A DNA stretch of 64,000 bases from Mariniblastus sp. (GTDB taxonomy: Bacteria > Planctomycetota > Planctomycetia > Pirellulales > Pirellulaceae), in assembly GCA_022447555.1 (NCBI GenBank), contig JAKVBF010000001.1, positions 25,560-89,559 of the forward strand, in the 5' to 3' direction. Shown here in pieces: positions 19,313 to 28,942 of the stretch; the stretch's first letter is position 1; every line of letters begins with the position of its first letter. Made by a program: the position numbers and the translations under genes. The notes under the pieces are model-generated. The model had not been told where the DNA came from. It did no database searches and worked only from the letters and a program-made list of their open reading frames with translations.

Positions 19313-21391
19313 TTAGTGGACTCTCTGACCAGGCACAGCCCCTTCATCAGGACTCAATAAAAACACCTCGGCACCACCGGCTCCCGAGGCGCAAACCATT
19401 CCCTCGCTCAAACCAAATTTCATCTGCCTTGGTTTTAGATTGGCCACCATCACCACCAATCGCCCAACTAGTTTCTCCGGTTCGTAAGCCGCTTTAATGC
19501 CAGCAAAAACCGTCCGGGTTTCATCCCCCCCAAGGCTTAGCTTCAGTTTCAATAACTTTCGAGCGCCATCGACGTGATCCGCTTCGACCACCCTCGCCAC
19601 GCGCAAGTCAACCTTCACAAAGTCATCAATCGTACATTCCTCGGTCATCGGCTCAGCTGCTAGGGCTTCACCGCCGTCTTGAAACTTAGCCGTTGATTCG
19701 GAGAGAGTGGCTGCCAATTCTTCGGCTTGCTCTTTTTGAGTGTCGTCAACCATTTTATCGATATCCTTTTGATCAATTCGTTTCATCATGTGTTTGAATT
19801 TTGCTACTGGTGTACCCAATTGTGGTGTCTTTGATTGCTCCCAATCGGTGATCGGCTCGCCTAATAAAGTTTCCGTCTTTTTCGCTAAATCAGGTAAGAC
19901 AGGGCTCAGATAAATGACCAGCTGTCGAAAGAGGTTAATCGCGACAGTGCATACATCTTGCAACTGGCCAGCCCGTGCAGGATCTTTCTTTAGGTTCCAA
20001 GGCTCTGCCTGTTCCACATAAGGATTAGCCTCGTCGGCCAAAGCCATGATCAAACGCATGGCACGATTGTAATCACAACTTTCATAAGCTTCGGCAATTT
20101 CCTCCCCTGCCGCCGCGGCCTTATCGAACAGGCCTCCATCGTCCGGATAGACCGAAGCCAATCCGACATCTCTGACAAACTTAGCGCTTCGGGAGGCCAG
20201 ATTCACGACTTTGTTTACAAGGTCCGAATTGACCTTCATCACAAATTCTTCGAGGCTTAAATCAATATCGTCGAGCTTTGGCCCCAGTTTTGATGCGTAA
20301 AAGTAACGTAGCGCTGAGGGATCTAAATGACGATGGAACGTTTCAGCCTTGATAAAAGTCCCTTTGCTTTTGGACATTTTCTCACCATTGACTGTCAAAA
20401 AGCCATGGATATGAACTTTGGTGGGTAACTGAAAACCTGCCGTCTTGAGCATCCCAGGCCAAAACAGTGTATGGAAATAGGTGATGTCTTTCCCCAAGAA
20501 ATGGTGGATCTCACATTCTTCACTGCGCCACCAATCATCAAGGCACTCCCCATTCTTATCACACCACTGCTGAGTAGACGCGATGTAACCAATTGGCGCG
20601 TCAAACCAGACGTACCAAAAATGCCCAGGGCTATCCGGAATCTCAAATCCAAAATAAGGCGCGGGCCGCGAGATGTCCCAATCTCGTAAGATTTTTGCTC
20701 CTTCGGGGGAATCGCCAGAACCCAAGAAGTGACCTTTTAAATAGTTTGCGACTTCGGGCTGTAAATGATCTTCGTTTTGCGTCCACTGCTCAAGAAACCC
20801 GTGCAGCTGTTCCAATTCGATAAACAAATGCTCAGCTGTCCGAATTTCTGGAGTGGATCCCGATAGGGTGCTGATCGGATCAATTAATTCAGCCGGAGTA
20901 TAGGTCGTTCCGCATTGACTGCAATTATCACCAGGCTGATCAGGACTCCCGCAAGTAGGACAAGTTCCACGAACGAATCGGTCTGCTAAAAAAGTTTTCT
21001 GCTGAACATCAAAGAGTTGCTCAACATCCTTGGTTTTCACCAGCCCGGCTTCTCGGATCGCGGACCAAATTTCCCCACATAACTGCCGATTCTCAGAACT
21101 ATGAGTGCTGCCATAGTTGTCGAAACTGATTTGAAAATGACTAAAATCTCGCTCATGCTCTTGCTGGGATTGAGCAATGACCTGCTCTTCTGATCGCGAT
21201 TCTCGCCTCGCACGAAGCATGATTGCCGTACCATGAGTATCATCAGCACACACATAAACGCAGTGATTTCCACGCAATCGCTGAAAACGCACCCAGATGT
21301 CCGTTTGGATATATTCAACCAAATGTCCTAAATGGATCGGTCCGTTGGCATAGGGCAATGCCGACGTGACCAATATCCTTCGTTTGCTCAT
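19313..21391 (-). CDS. metG: Methionyl-tRNA synthetase
   Basis: [51 protein letters not shown] zinc region, MSKSKGTFI (KMSKS), C-terminal EMAP/tRNA-binding domain. Confidence 0.97.
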   Translation of the reverse strand: MSKRRILVTSALPYANGPIHLGHLVEYIQTDIWVRFQRLRGNHCVYVCADDTHGTAIMLRARRESRSEEQVIAQSQQEHERDFSHFQISFDNYGSTHSSENRQLCGEIWSAIREAGLVKTKDVEQLFDVQQKTFLADRFVRGTCPTCGSPDQPGDNCSQCGTTYTPAELIDPISTLSGSTPEIRTAEHLFIELEQLHGFLEQWTQNEDHLQPEVANYLKGHFLGSGDSPEGAKILRDWDISRPAPYFGFEIPDSPGHFWYVWFDAPIGYIASTQQWCDKNGECLDDWWRSEECEIHHFLGKDITYFHTLFWPGMLKTAGFQLPTKVHIHGFLTVNGEKMSKSKGTFIKAETFHRHLDPSALRYFYASKLGPKLDDIDLSLEEFVMKVNSDLVNKVVNLASRSAKFVRDVGLASVYPDDGGLFDKAAAAGEEIAEAYESCDYNRAMRLIMALADEANPYVEQAEPWNLKKDPARAGQLQDVCTVAINLFRQLVIYLSPVLPDLAKKTETLLGEPITDWEQSKTPQLGTPVAKFKHMMKRIDQKDIDKMVDDTQKEQAEELAATLSESTAKFQDGGEALAAEPMTEECTIDDFVKVDLRVARVVEADHVDGARKLLKLKLSLGGDETRTVFAGIKAAYEPEKLVGRLVVMVANLKPRQMKFGLSEGMVCASGAGGAEVFLLSPDEGAVPGQRVH

Positions 21392-21506
21392 AATGGAGTC
21401 CATCCAACCGGGAATTACCCAATCATTCAAAATTCAAGAATCACCGACCCCGATTCTATCCCAAAATCTCCAATCGCGTAGGGCAGGCGTTTTAAACGGA
21501 ACAAAC

Positions 21507-22637
21507 ATGAACAAAAATCAAGCCGCAGACCACTACACCATCCACGACGCCGATGAAATCTTTTCACCCGGTTTATTAATCTTTAAGGAGCTCGTTGAGC
21601 ACAACCTCAAGGCGATGATTCAAATGGCAGGTGGTCCGCATCGTTTGTGCCCTCATTGCAAGACTCATAAAACCCGAGAGATCATACGAATAGAAAAGGC
21701 CATGGGCATAATGAGCCATAAATGCGCAACCGTGGCGGAGGCTGAAATGCTGGCGACAGAGGGGATCCCCGAAATCTTATTGGCTTATCAAATGGTGGGC
21801 CCCAACCTGAAGCGAATGGTTGAACTCGTCAAAACGTTCCCCGATACCCAATTCACCACGCTTATCGACCACCCGACTGCGGCAGGCCAATTGGGTCGGC
21901 TGATGAAGTTAGCTGACCAAGAGATCGCCGTCTTAATCGATCTCAATCCTGGAATGGATCGCACAGGGATTGAGCCGGGACCCAACGCGATGGAACTTCT
22001 AGAAATGGTAATGGGTTTGGAAGGTCTTCAACTGCAAGGGCTTCATTGGTACGACGGTCAAAACCGACACGCGGATTTGCAGCAGCGCAGACTGGCTGTG
22101 GACAACGGGTGGAACCGCTTCACCCTTTTTCGCGATCAAGTGTTGATGAATGGAATACCCATTCAGAGGATTGTCGCGGCTGGCTCCGGCTCCTTTCCTA
22201 TTTTAGCTGAAAAGGGCGAGCCTCAGCTGCAGCTCAGTCCTGGTACAACGGTATTATTTGACTCCGAACTCGCGGAAATCTTTCCTGAGATGCCCTTTAT
22301 CCCAGCCATTGGGATCTTGACGCGAGTCGTCAGCCGAAATCGTTGGAACGAGGTGACGCTCGATGTCGGTCACAAGTCTTGCGCGGCCGATCAGCCTGCT
22401 GGCAATCGTCTCAGATTTCCACAATTCCCCAACGCAAAAGAAATCAATCAAACCGAAGAGCATTTGGTCATTTCCGACCCCGCGGTAAATGAGCTCAATC
22501 TCGGTGACGCCATTGTGGCATTGCCGCGGCACGCCTGCCCCACCACAGCGGTCCATCAATTCGCAGACGTGATCTCCAATCATGAGCGGGTCGCACAATG
22601 GAAGATCGCAGCCCGGGATCGCATGTTAACCATCTAG
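21507..22637 (+). CDS. D-threonine aldolase-like / alanine racemase N-terminal domain PLP enzyme
   Basis: CPHCKTHKTREI PLP-lysine region typical of the D-TA/DSD family; C-terminal DVGHKSC and CPTTAVH metal-site-like motifs. Confidence 0.8.
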   Translation: MNKNQAADHYTIHDADEIFSPGLLIFKELVEHNLKAMIQMAGGPHRLCPHCKTHKTREIIRIEKAMGIMSHKCATVAEAEMLATEGIPEILLAYQMVGPNLKRMVELVKTFPDTQFTTLIDHPTAAGQLGRLMKLADQEIAVLIDLNPGMDRTGIEPGPNAMELLEMVMGLEGLQLQGLHWYDGQNRHADLQQRRLAVDNGWNRFTLFRDQVLMNGIPIQRIVAAGSGSFPILAEKGEPQLQLSPGTTVLFDSELAEIFPEMPFIPAIGILTRVVSRNRWNEVTLDVGHKSCAADQPAGNRLRFPQFPNAKEINQTEEHLVISDPAVNELNLGDAIVALPRHACPTTAVHQFADVISNHERVAQWKIAARDRMLTI

Positions 22638-22660
22638 CGTTTTAAGAACGCCCCAGTTCA

Positions 22661-23962
22661 TTAATCATTGAATTTGGATGTGATCAGAGTGATGTTCTGA
22701 CCGCCAAAACCAAAACTATTGTTCAGGGCAATTTCAACGTTCGCATCGCGAGCTTCGTTAGGAATATAGTCGAGATCACACAGTGGGTCCGGGTTTTCGT
22801 AGTTGATCGTTGGTGGCAAAACGCCATCTCGAATGGCCATCAAACAGACGATCAGCTCCGTCGCTCCAGCCGCCGCAATCAAGTGCCCCATCATACTTTT
22901 AGTGCTTGAAATGGGTGTCTGGTTGGCCCGATCGCCAAAGACCTCCCGGCAAGCCCGAGACTCTACCTTGTCATTGACCGTGGTACTGGTGCCGTGGGCG
23001 TTGACATAATTTACCTGCTCCGAATTCAACCCGGCATCGTTAAGTGCCATCCTCATGCACCCAATCGCACCACGACCTTCGGGGTGAATGTCTGTAATCC
23101 GATAGGCATCCGCAGTCGATCCATATCCGATCACTTCCCCTAGAATATTAGCGCCCCGCTTACGAGCAAACTCTAATTCCTCGAGAACAACCATCGCCCC
23201 GCCTTCGCCCAACACAAATCCGTCTCGTAATCGATCAAACGGACGGGAAGCTCCAGTGGGATTATCGTTGTTGGTTGAAAGTGCCGTCAGCAGGTTGAAT
23301 CCAGTGACCCCAAACGGGTGAATCATACTGTGAGTCCCACCCGACAGCATCACGTCGGCCTCACCCCGTCGAATGATTTCGGTAGCTTCGCCCACCGCCT
23401 GGCTGCTGGCAGCACACGCGGTCAGGCAGTTCGCGTTGGGCCCTTGTGCATTGAACATGCTGGCGATGTGACCGACCGGCATACTTGGTTCCTGCTCTAA
23501 TTCCAAAACGGGATTGAGCCGACTCAGTCCAGATTCTGTAAATTTCACAACATCGAGATTGCCTTCTTCATCAATTGACTCGGCCATCATTTCAGCGAAT
23601 GACATAAAGTCTTGATTGCCTTCGCCGCTTCCCATGTAGACCCCAAATCGTAACGGGTCAACAATGGCATCTAGAACGCCTGAATGAGCCATGGCCTGCT
23701 TGGCTGCCCCCGCAGCAAACTTCGTGTGACGCCCGCGGAATTTCCAAAGTTCAGGATCTTCCCCCGTATCGCAAATATCCCAGTTTTTTATCTCCGCAGA
23801 GATCCGTGTTGGGAACTGACTCGCGTCAAAGATTGTCGTGTAGCCGACGCCAGACTGACCTTCTCTCACCGCCGACCAAACGGTTTCCACATCATTTCCC
23901 ATCGGGTTGATCATCCCAACACCTGTGATGACCACTCGGCGTCGCTGATTCGTTGCAATCAT
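22661..23962 (-). CDS. fabF: Beta-ketoacyl-ACP synthase II
   Basis: RRVVITGVGMINPMGNDV, TACAASSQAVGEA (Cys), VNAHGTSTTVND (His), SSTKSMMGHLIAAAG (Lys, His), NNSFGFGGQN. Confidence 0.93.
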   Translation of the reverse strand: MIATNQRRRVVITGVGMINPMGNDVETVWSAVREGQSGVGYTTIFDASQFPTRISAEIKNWDICDTGEDPELWKFRGRHTKFAAGAAKQAMAHSGVLDAIVDPLRFGVYMGSGEGNQDFMSFAEMMAESIDEEGNLDVVKFTESGLSRLNPVLELEQEPSMPVGHIASMFNAQGPNANCLTACAASSQAVGEATEIIRRGEADVMLSGGTHSMIHPFGVTGFNLLTALSTNNDNPTGASRPFDRLRDGFVLGEGGAMVVLEELEFARKRGANILGEVIGYGSTADAYRITDIHPEGRGAIGCMRMALNDAGLNSEQVNYVNAHGTSTTVNDKVESRACREVFGDRANQTPISSTKSMMGHLIAAAGATELIVCLMAIRDGVLPPTINYENPDPLCDLDYIPNEARDANVEIALNNSFGFGGQNITLITSKFND

Positions 23963-24031
23963 ATCTGGTTCTTTCGACTACTCGACCAAAACTTTTCGGA
24001 TTGGGCCGACACGATCAAAATGGCCCAACAA

Positions 24032-24571
24032 CTATGAGACCGATAACTCTGACCGTTCGGCCTTCAGCATGAATTCAGGAATTTTGATGGGGGAACCGTC
24101 CGGGTTCACACCAACCTCAAATAGTTTCCACACTCTCAAGCTGCGGCAAAGCCCGGCGGGCTCAAACAATTTGACATCCTGAAATTTTTCGTCATTTAAA
24201 ATGGCGAACATCAGTTCCATTTTTGACAAAATAAAATCTCCACGCCGAACCACGCCTTTGACAACCGCGCCATCGGCATTGAAAGTGCTAATATCAGCAC
24301 GCAGCGTCAATAAGTCGCCTGGAATCGCCTCCGCAAACATTTCAAGCTTCATGATTTTTGCCAGCACCAAGCGATCTTCAAAATCGCTAATCTGAGTACA
24401 TAGGATACCCCCTGTCTGAGCCATTCCCTCAACAATTAGAGAGGAAGGATAGGTGGGGTACCCCGGTACATACTCATCGATAGCCTCCTCGCTGAGGCTG
24501 ATTGACCGAACGGTGACCGCATGCTGACCGCTGACGAATTCTGTGAAACGGTCAAACAAAAACCAACGCAT
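24032..24571 (-). CDS. FabZ-like hotdog protein, catalytic His not conserved
   Basis: MRWFLFDRFTEFVSGQHAV...EYVPGYPTYPSSLIVEGMAQTGG aligns with FabZ HFPGHPxFPGVLxxEAMAQ. Confidence 0.75.
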   Translation of the reverse strand: MRWFLFDRFTEFVSGQHAVTVRSISLSEEAIDEYVPGYPTYPSSLIVEGMAQTGGILCTQISDFEDRLVLAKIMKLEMFAEAIPGDLLTLRADISTFNADGAVVKGVVRRGDFILSKMELMFAILNDEKFQDVKLFEPAGLCRSLRVWKLFEVGVNPDGSPIKIPEFMLKAERSELSVS

Positions 24572-24671
24572 TGACATAGCTCGCAAAAACAACGAGCTGG
24601 TCCCCACCAATGAGGCCAGCTCATTTAAGACTTGGCGTGTATTTCCTAATGGTGTCTACGGCCAAGCTTCG

Positions 24672-25055
24672 TTATGAAACTTTGGTCGCAACATAATTGC
24701 AAAGATCCTGGACCGTCAGAAGATTACCGAAGTCTTGGACCAGCGGATTTTCTTCAAACTTTGTCAGGTCTGCAAAAGGCATGCGCTCTTTCAACTTGAT
24801 CAATCCGGTCTCAGTGACTCGTCCATCTTGAACGTATTCCGCGTTCGTTAGAACATCATCCGGGAACAGGTCGTCACGTGGAATGGTGATGTCAAAAGCT
24901 TTTTCCAGCTTAAAGACAATATCCAGAAAGTCGATGGATTCCGCTCCGAGGTCGCCAACCAACGTCGCTTCTGGAGTGACTTCATCATCATCGACCCCCA
25001 AAGCGTCAATGAGGGCCTCTTTGACCTTTTCAAACACCTCTTCGTTACTGGGCAT
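24672..25055 (-). CDS. Acyl carrier protein (extended, 127 aa)
   Basis: VKEALIDALGVDDDEVTPEATLVGDLGAESIDFLDIVFKLEKAFDITIPRDDLFPDD; phosphopantetheine Ser in GAES(I). Confidence 0.9.
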   Translation of the reverse strand: MPSNEEVFEKVKEALIDALGVDDDEVTPEATLVGDLGAESIDFLDIVFKLEKAFDITIPRDDLFPDDVLTNAEYVQDGRVTETGLIKLKERMPFADLTKFEENPLVQDFGNLLTVQDLCNYVATKVS

Positions 25056-25143
25056 TTGTCACAATCTCCTGGTTTATTCAGTGTTGGTTCTAGGCAGTAT
25101 TGCCGCGTAATAGTGTGATCTATTTGACCCGATTAAGGCAATA

Positions 25144-25656
25144 TCAGGATAGTGACATTACGGTCTTCGAGGGATTATTTGGATTCATCTGGTCACAGAG
25201 CAAACGAAATGTCTTTTTGTACTGGGCGGTGTTGTATTCATCCACAAAAGCATCCGAGATGCCACGATCTGCTAAATTGTAGCTTTCTAGGACCATCCGA
25301 CCAACAACAGCTACTTCTCCATTAATTGAACCGGAAACTCGCAAATTTGTAAGGCGTTCCTTACGAGATTTAATCTGACAACTTACGTTCAGCGTGTCTC
25401 CAGGTTGCACGAAACCTTGGAATTTCATGCTTTTTGTTTCTTTTAGTGCTACATATGAGTTCTCAAAATCTTCCGATACTCGCACCAACCACATACCCGC
25501 CTGAAACAAGGATTCCAGCATTAAAACGCCGGGCATAACTGGAAACCGGGGGAAATGATCGGCTAAATAGCCCTCCGATAATGCCAAGCATCGACAAGCC
25601 TCAATCGACTCGCCTTTCTTGAGACTCAGAATTCGATCCAATTGGGTGAAACGCAT
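25144..25656 (-). CDS. 3-hydroxyacyl-ACP dehydratase FabZ-like
   Basis: DHFPRFPVMPGVLMLESLFQAG retains His and Glu. Confidence 0.8.
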   Translation of the reverse strand: MRFTQLDRILSLKKGESIEACRCLALSEGYLADHFPRFPVMPGVLMLESLFQAGMWLVRVSEDFENSYVALKETKSMKFQGFVQPGDTLNVSCQIKSRKERLTNLRVSGSINGEVAVVGRMVLESYNLADRGISDAFVDEYNTAQYKKTFRLLCDQMNPNNPSKTVMSLS

Positions 25657-25796
25657 TCACTTTCCGCTAATTGAAAGTCCTGTCGGCCAAACGTTTTAAC
25701 ACACCTGCGTGCAACGGATTTTGCCGCATTTAAAAGTCGACAATATAGCAAATCGCCCATATTGCCACAACAACAAAACAAAGGCAAAACAAAGCT

Positions 25797-25821
25797 AAGA
25801 CCCGCCAAAAGCGGGTCTTTT
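25797..25821. terminator. Perfect 9-bp hairpin in divergent intergenic region (terminator-like)
   Basis: aagacccgc-caaaa-gcgggtctt followed by tt; lies between divergent genes. Confidence 0.5.
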
Positions 25822-25971
25822 GGGGTAATGCGAGGCCTCTAGAAAGCCGTTCCTAAAACTGTTTTTTGACGAGTTGGTGACAGCGTTGAGGAATTTTAAA
25901 TTCAATCTCCACACCCAGTCTAGCCCAGCTTATCGTTTGTCATGACGACCAATGCTTGGTAGATTCTTGAA

Positions 25972-27735
25972 ATGCGTCGAGGAATTGCAGTATCCCCTGG
26001 CGTTGCTATTGGGACGGCTTATGTCATCCACGAAATATTCGTGAATCCCGATACCAAACGCCTCAAGGATACGGAAATCACAGCCGAATTGGCAAATTAC
26101 GAAACTGCCCGTGACAAGGCGGCCGTCGACCTACGCGCTTTGGAAAGAAAGGTCGACGCTCAAGTAGGCCATGAAGAGGCCTCTATTTTTGCGGTACACC
26201 GGTCGATTCTGAGAGATACAGCCTTCACCAACAAAATCCGCGGCTGGATCGTTGACGATCGCATGACGGCCGCGGCATCCCTCCACCGACTTTTGGGTGA
26301 GTACACGACCCTGTTTTCCAAGACGAACGACGATTATCTAAAAGAACGCCTCAATGACGTTCGTGATGTGGTCATTCGGCTAAGCAGCCACCTCTCAGAC
26401 CAGTTAAATCCAATGCGGGACGAAGAGCTCGATGGCCCAGTGATCGTTGTTACCGATGAGCTACTGCCTAGTCAGGCAGTCGTTCTAGGCGATCTCGACG
26501 TGCGTGGAATTGTGACTCAAGCGGGTAGCGAAACCAGTCATGCCGCCATTATTGCCCGCAGTCGTGGGATTCCTGCTGTCTCTGGATTACGGGGCATCCT
26601 CAAGCGAATCAAAAATGGCGATACGGTCGTGGTGGACGGCCGAGACGGACACGTTGAGGTCAATCCGAACTCTGAATCATTGGCGGCCTTTCGAAAACTT
26701 GAGCGCGAGTTTTTCGATCTTAAGGACCACTTAGCCGAAAACAGGGAACACCCATCCGAAACACTCGACCGCACATCTTTACGACTAGAAGCCAACATTA
26801 ACGGGCTGCCCGATGCAGTCGCATCGTCAGCAATGGGTGCGTCCGGCGTGGGACTGTATCGAACGGAATACCTCTACCTGACCCATCCAGACGTCCCGGA
26901 TGAAGACGAACAGTATCAGGTTTACAAAGAAATTGTTGCTAACAGCCCCAATCACAACGTCACGATTCGCACCCTCGACATCGGTGGTGACAAAACCGTA
27001 GCCTACTTAGGTCATAATCACCAAGAGGCAAATCCGTTCATGGGCTGGCGCAGCATTCGCCTCTCATTTGAACACCCCGAATTTTTTAATACACAAATTC
27101 GTGCGATCGTCCGGGCCGCCAGTGATTTCCCGGAAGGGACGGTTCGGTTGATGTTTCCAATGGTGACAACCGTCGAGGAAATTCGGAAACTTCGGAACAT
27201 GGTGCGGCGAGCCTACAAGACGCTCGCCAGTCAGGGTAGCCCTGCCAAAGAACTCCCTATCGGCATGATGCTGGAAGTTCCCGCGGCCGCGGTATCGATT
27301 GGAAATATGTTGGATTTAGTAGATTTCGTTTCGATCGGATCAAATGACTTAATTCAGTATTTAATGGCAGCCGACCGGGATAACCCCAAGGTCAGCCACC
27401 TTTGCCAGCCCTTGGCTCCTCCGGTCCTGCAAGTCCTCAAGAGCGTGATCACGGCATGTAACGAGGCCAACAAACCTGTAACCGTCTGTGGCGAAATGGC
27501 CGGCAAACCCAAAGCCTTTGTCTTGTTATTGGGGATGGGTTTAAGACGTTTCAGCATGAGCCCCGCTTTCATTCCTTCAATCAAGCAACTGGCGAGTCAA
27601 ATTTCCGTGGCCGAGGCGGAACAGATCGTTGATTCCGTGGTGAAACTAAAAACCATCACTCAAGTCAAGAAATTCATGACTCGCCAAATCGAGCAAATTG
27701 CCCCGAACCTGACGATTCTCGATACGCCTAGCTAA
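25972..27735 (+). CDS. ptsI: Phosphoenolpyruvate-protein phosphotransferase (PTS Enzyme I)
   Basis: GIVTQAGSETSHAAIIARSRGIPAVSG, EVPAAAVSIGNML...VSIGSNDLIQY, VCGEMAGK. Confidence 0.93.
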   Translation: MRRGIAVSPGVAIGTAYVIHEIFVNPDTKRLKDTEITAELANYETARDKAAVDLRALERKVDAQVGHEEASIFAVHRSILRDTAFTNKIRGWIVDDRMTAAASLHRLLGEYTTLFSKTNDDYLKERLNDVRDVVIRLSSHLSDQLNPMRDEELDGPVIVVTDELLPSQAVVLGDLDVRGIVTQAGSETSHAAIIARSRGIPAVSGLRGILKRIKNGDTVVVDGRDGHVEVNPNSESLAAFRKLEREFFDLKDHLAENREHPSETLDRTSLRLEANINGLPDAVASSAMGASGVGLYRTEYLYLTHPDVPDEDEQYQVYKEIVANSPNHNVTIRTLDIGGDKTVAYLGHNHQEANPFMGWRSIRLSFEHPEFFNTQIRAIVRAASDFPEGTVRLMFPMVTTVEEIRKLRNMVRRAYKTLASQGSPAKELPIGMMLEVPAAAVSIGNMLDLVDFVSIGSNDLIQYLMAADRDNPKVSHLCQPLAPPVLQVLKSVITACNEANKPVTVCGEMAGKPKAFVLLLGMGLRRFSMSPAFIPSIKQLASQISVAEAEQIVDSVVKLKTITQVKKFMTRQIEQIAPNLTILDTPS

Positions 27736-27800
27736 GTTCTCAGTTGTTAAACCTTCGGTAACCCGCACCTTTCCCAAAATCACCGTTTGATAGAACCGGC

Positions 27801-28385
27801 ATGAACAACGTCGCAGGCTACATTTTTGATTGTGATGGAACGCTTACTGACTCGATGCCACAACATTTCATCGCGTGGCGAACAGTGATGGAAAATCACG
27901 GCATTGAATTTTCAGAAGATCGATTTTACGAGTTGGCCGGCATGCCGACCGAAAAAATAATCAAAATACTTTCAATGGAACAAAATGTTGTCATTGATCC
28001 CGAATTGGCCAGCCAAGAAAAAGAGCTCGCGTTTTTTAAACAAATTGATCAACTCCGCTCGATTGAGCCGGTCGTCAGCAAAGCCCAATCTCTATTCGGC
28101 CATTACCCCATCTCCGTGGCAAGTGGTGGAACCCGTGATTCGGTCCTCGCTCAGCTAAAACAAATTGGAATTCACGAACTTTTCCCAGTCATTGTCACTG
28201 CCGAAGATACGCAACGTCACAAACCGGAACCCGATGTCTTTTTAAAGGCTGCTCAGCTGATGAATGTTGAGCCACACCTGTGTTGCGTCTATGAAGATTC
28301 AGACTTGGGGATCCAAGCCGCCAAAACAGCCGGAATGCAATGGTTCGACATCCGCACAATTCACACACCGCGACGTGTTACCTGA
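27801..28385 (+). CDS. HAD superfamily hydrolase, beta-phosphoglucomutase-like
   Basis: YIFDCDGTLTDSMPQH, VASGGTRDSV, KPEPDVFLKAA, VYEDSDLGIQAAKTAGM. Confidence 0.9.
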   Translation: MNNVAGYIFDCDGTLTDSMPQHFIAWRTVMENHGIEFSEDRFYELAGMPTEKIIKILSMEQNVVIDPELASQEKELAFFKQIDQLRSIEPVVSKAQSLFGHYPISVASGGTRDSVLAQLKQIGIHELFPVIVTAEDTQRHKPEPDVFLKAAQLMNVEPHLCCVYEDSDLGIQAAKTAGMQWFDIRTIHTPRRVT

Positions 28386-28400
28386 GAGTAGCAGACACAT

Positions 28401-28423
28401 AAAAAAGCCGTCTTACGACGGCT
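28401..28423 (-). terminator. Rho-independent terminator of trxA
   Basis: Minus strand: agccgtc-gtaa-gacggct followed by tttttt. Confidence 0.85.
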
Positions 28424-28457
28424 CCCAGAGGTTAGCAAACTGCTTCCGCTCAGGCTA

Positions 28458-28775
28458 TCAAACTTTATGAGCGTTGATCAGTTCCTGTAATTTGCTCTTA
28501 GGGACAATCCCTTGAACACGTTCAACTTCTTCGCCACCTTTGAACACCAAGATTGTTGGAATGTTGGCAATACCGTATTTCATGGCAATGCTCTGACCAT
28601 CGTCGACATTCAGTTTACCAACTTTCACATCTGAATTTTCAGAAGCCAACTCGTCGATAATAGGTGCAATCTGACGACAAGGGCCGCACCATGGCGCCCA
28701 AAAATCGACCACGACAGGATTGTCGGATTGCAGCACTTCAGTTTCAAAATTATCAGCAGTAAATTCAGTTGCCAT
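28458..28775 (-). CDS. trxA: Thioredoxin
   Basis: VVVDFWAPWCGPCRQIAPIIDELA; start at MATEFTADNF. Confidence 0.97.
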   Translation of the reverse strand: MATEFTADNFETEVLQSDNPVVVDFWAPWCGPCRQIAPIIDELASENSDVKVGKLNVDDGQSIAMKYGIANIPTILVFKGGEEVERVQGIVPKSKLQELINAHKV

Positions 28776-28942
28776 ACGGCCCTCCGTTAGGTGCAAAGTC
28801 GTATTGCGCGATTGGTCCGCGCCGTCCCAAGAAATTTTAGCCCGTTTGGACTAACCGTCAATGAATCTTAAAAACTCGCCAAAAACATCGGACTTTGGCT
28901 CAGAGACACTCAGCCCGACCAAATTTCCCTGATCCCCGCAAG

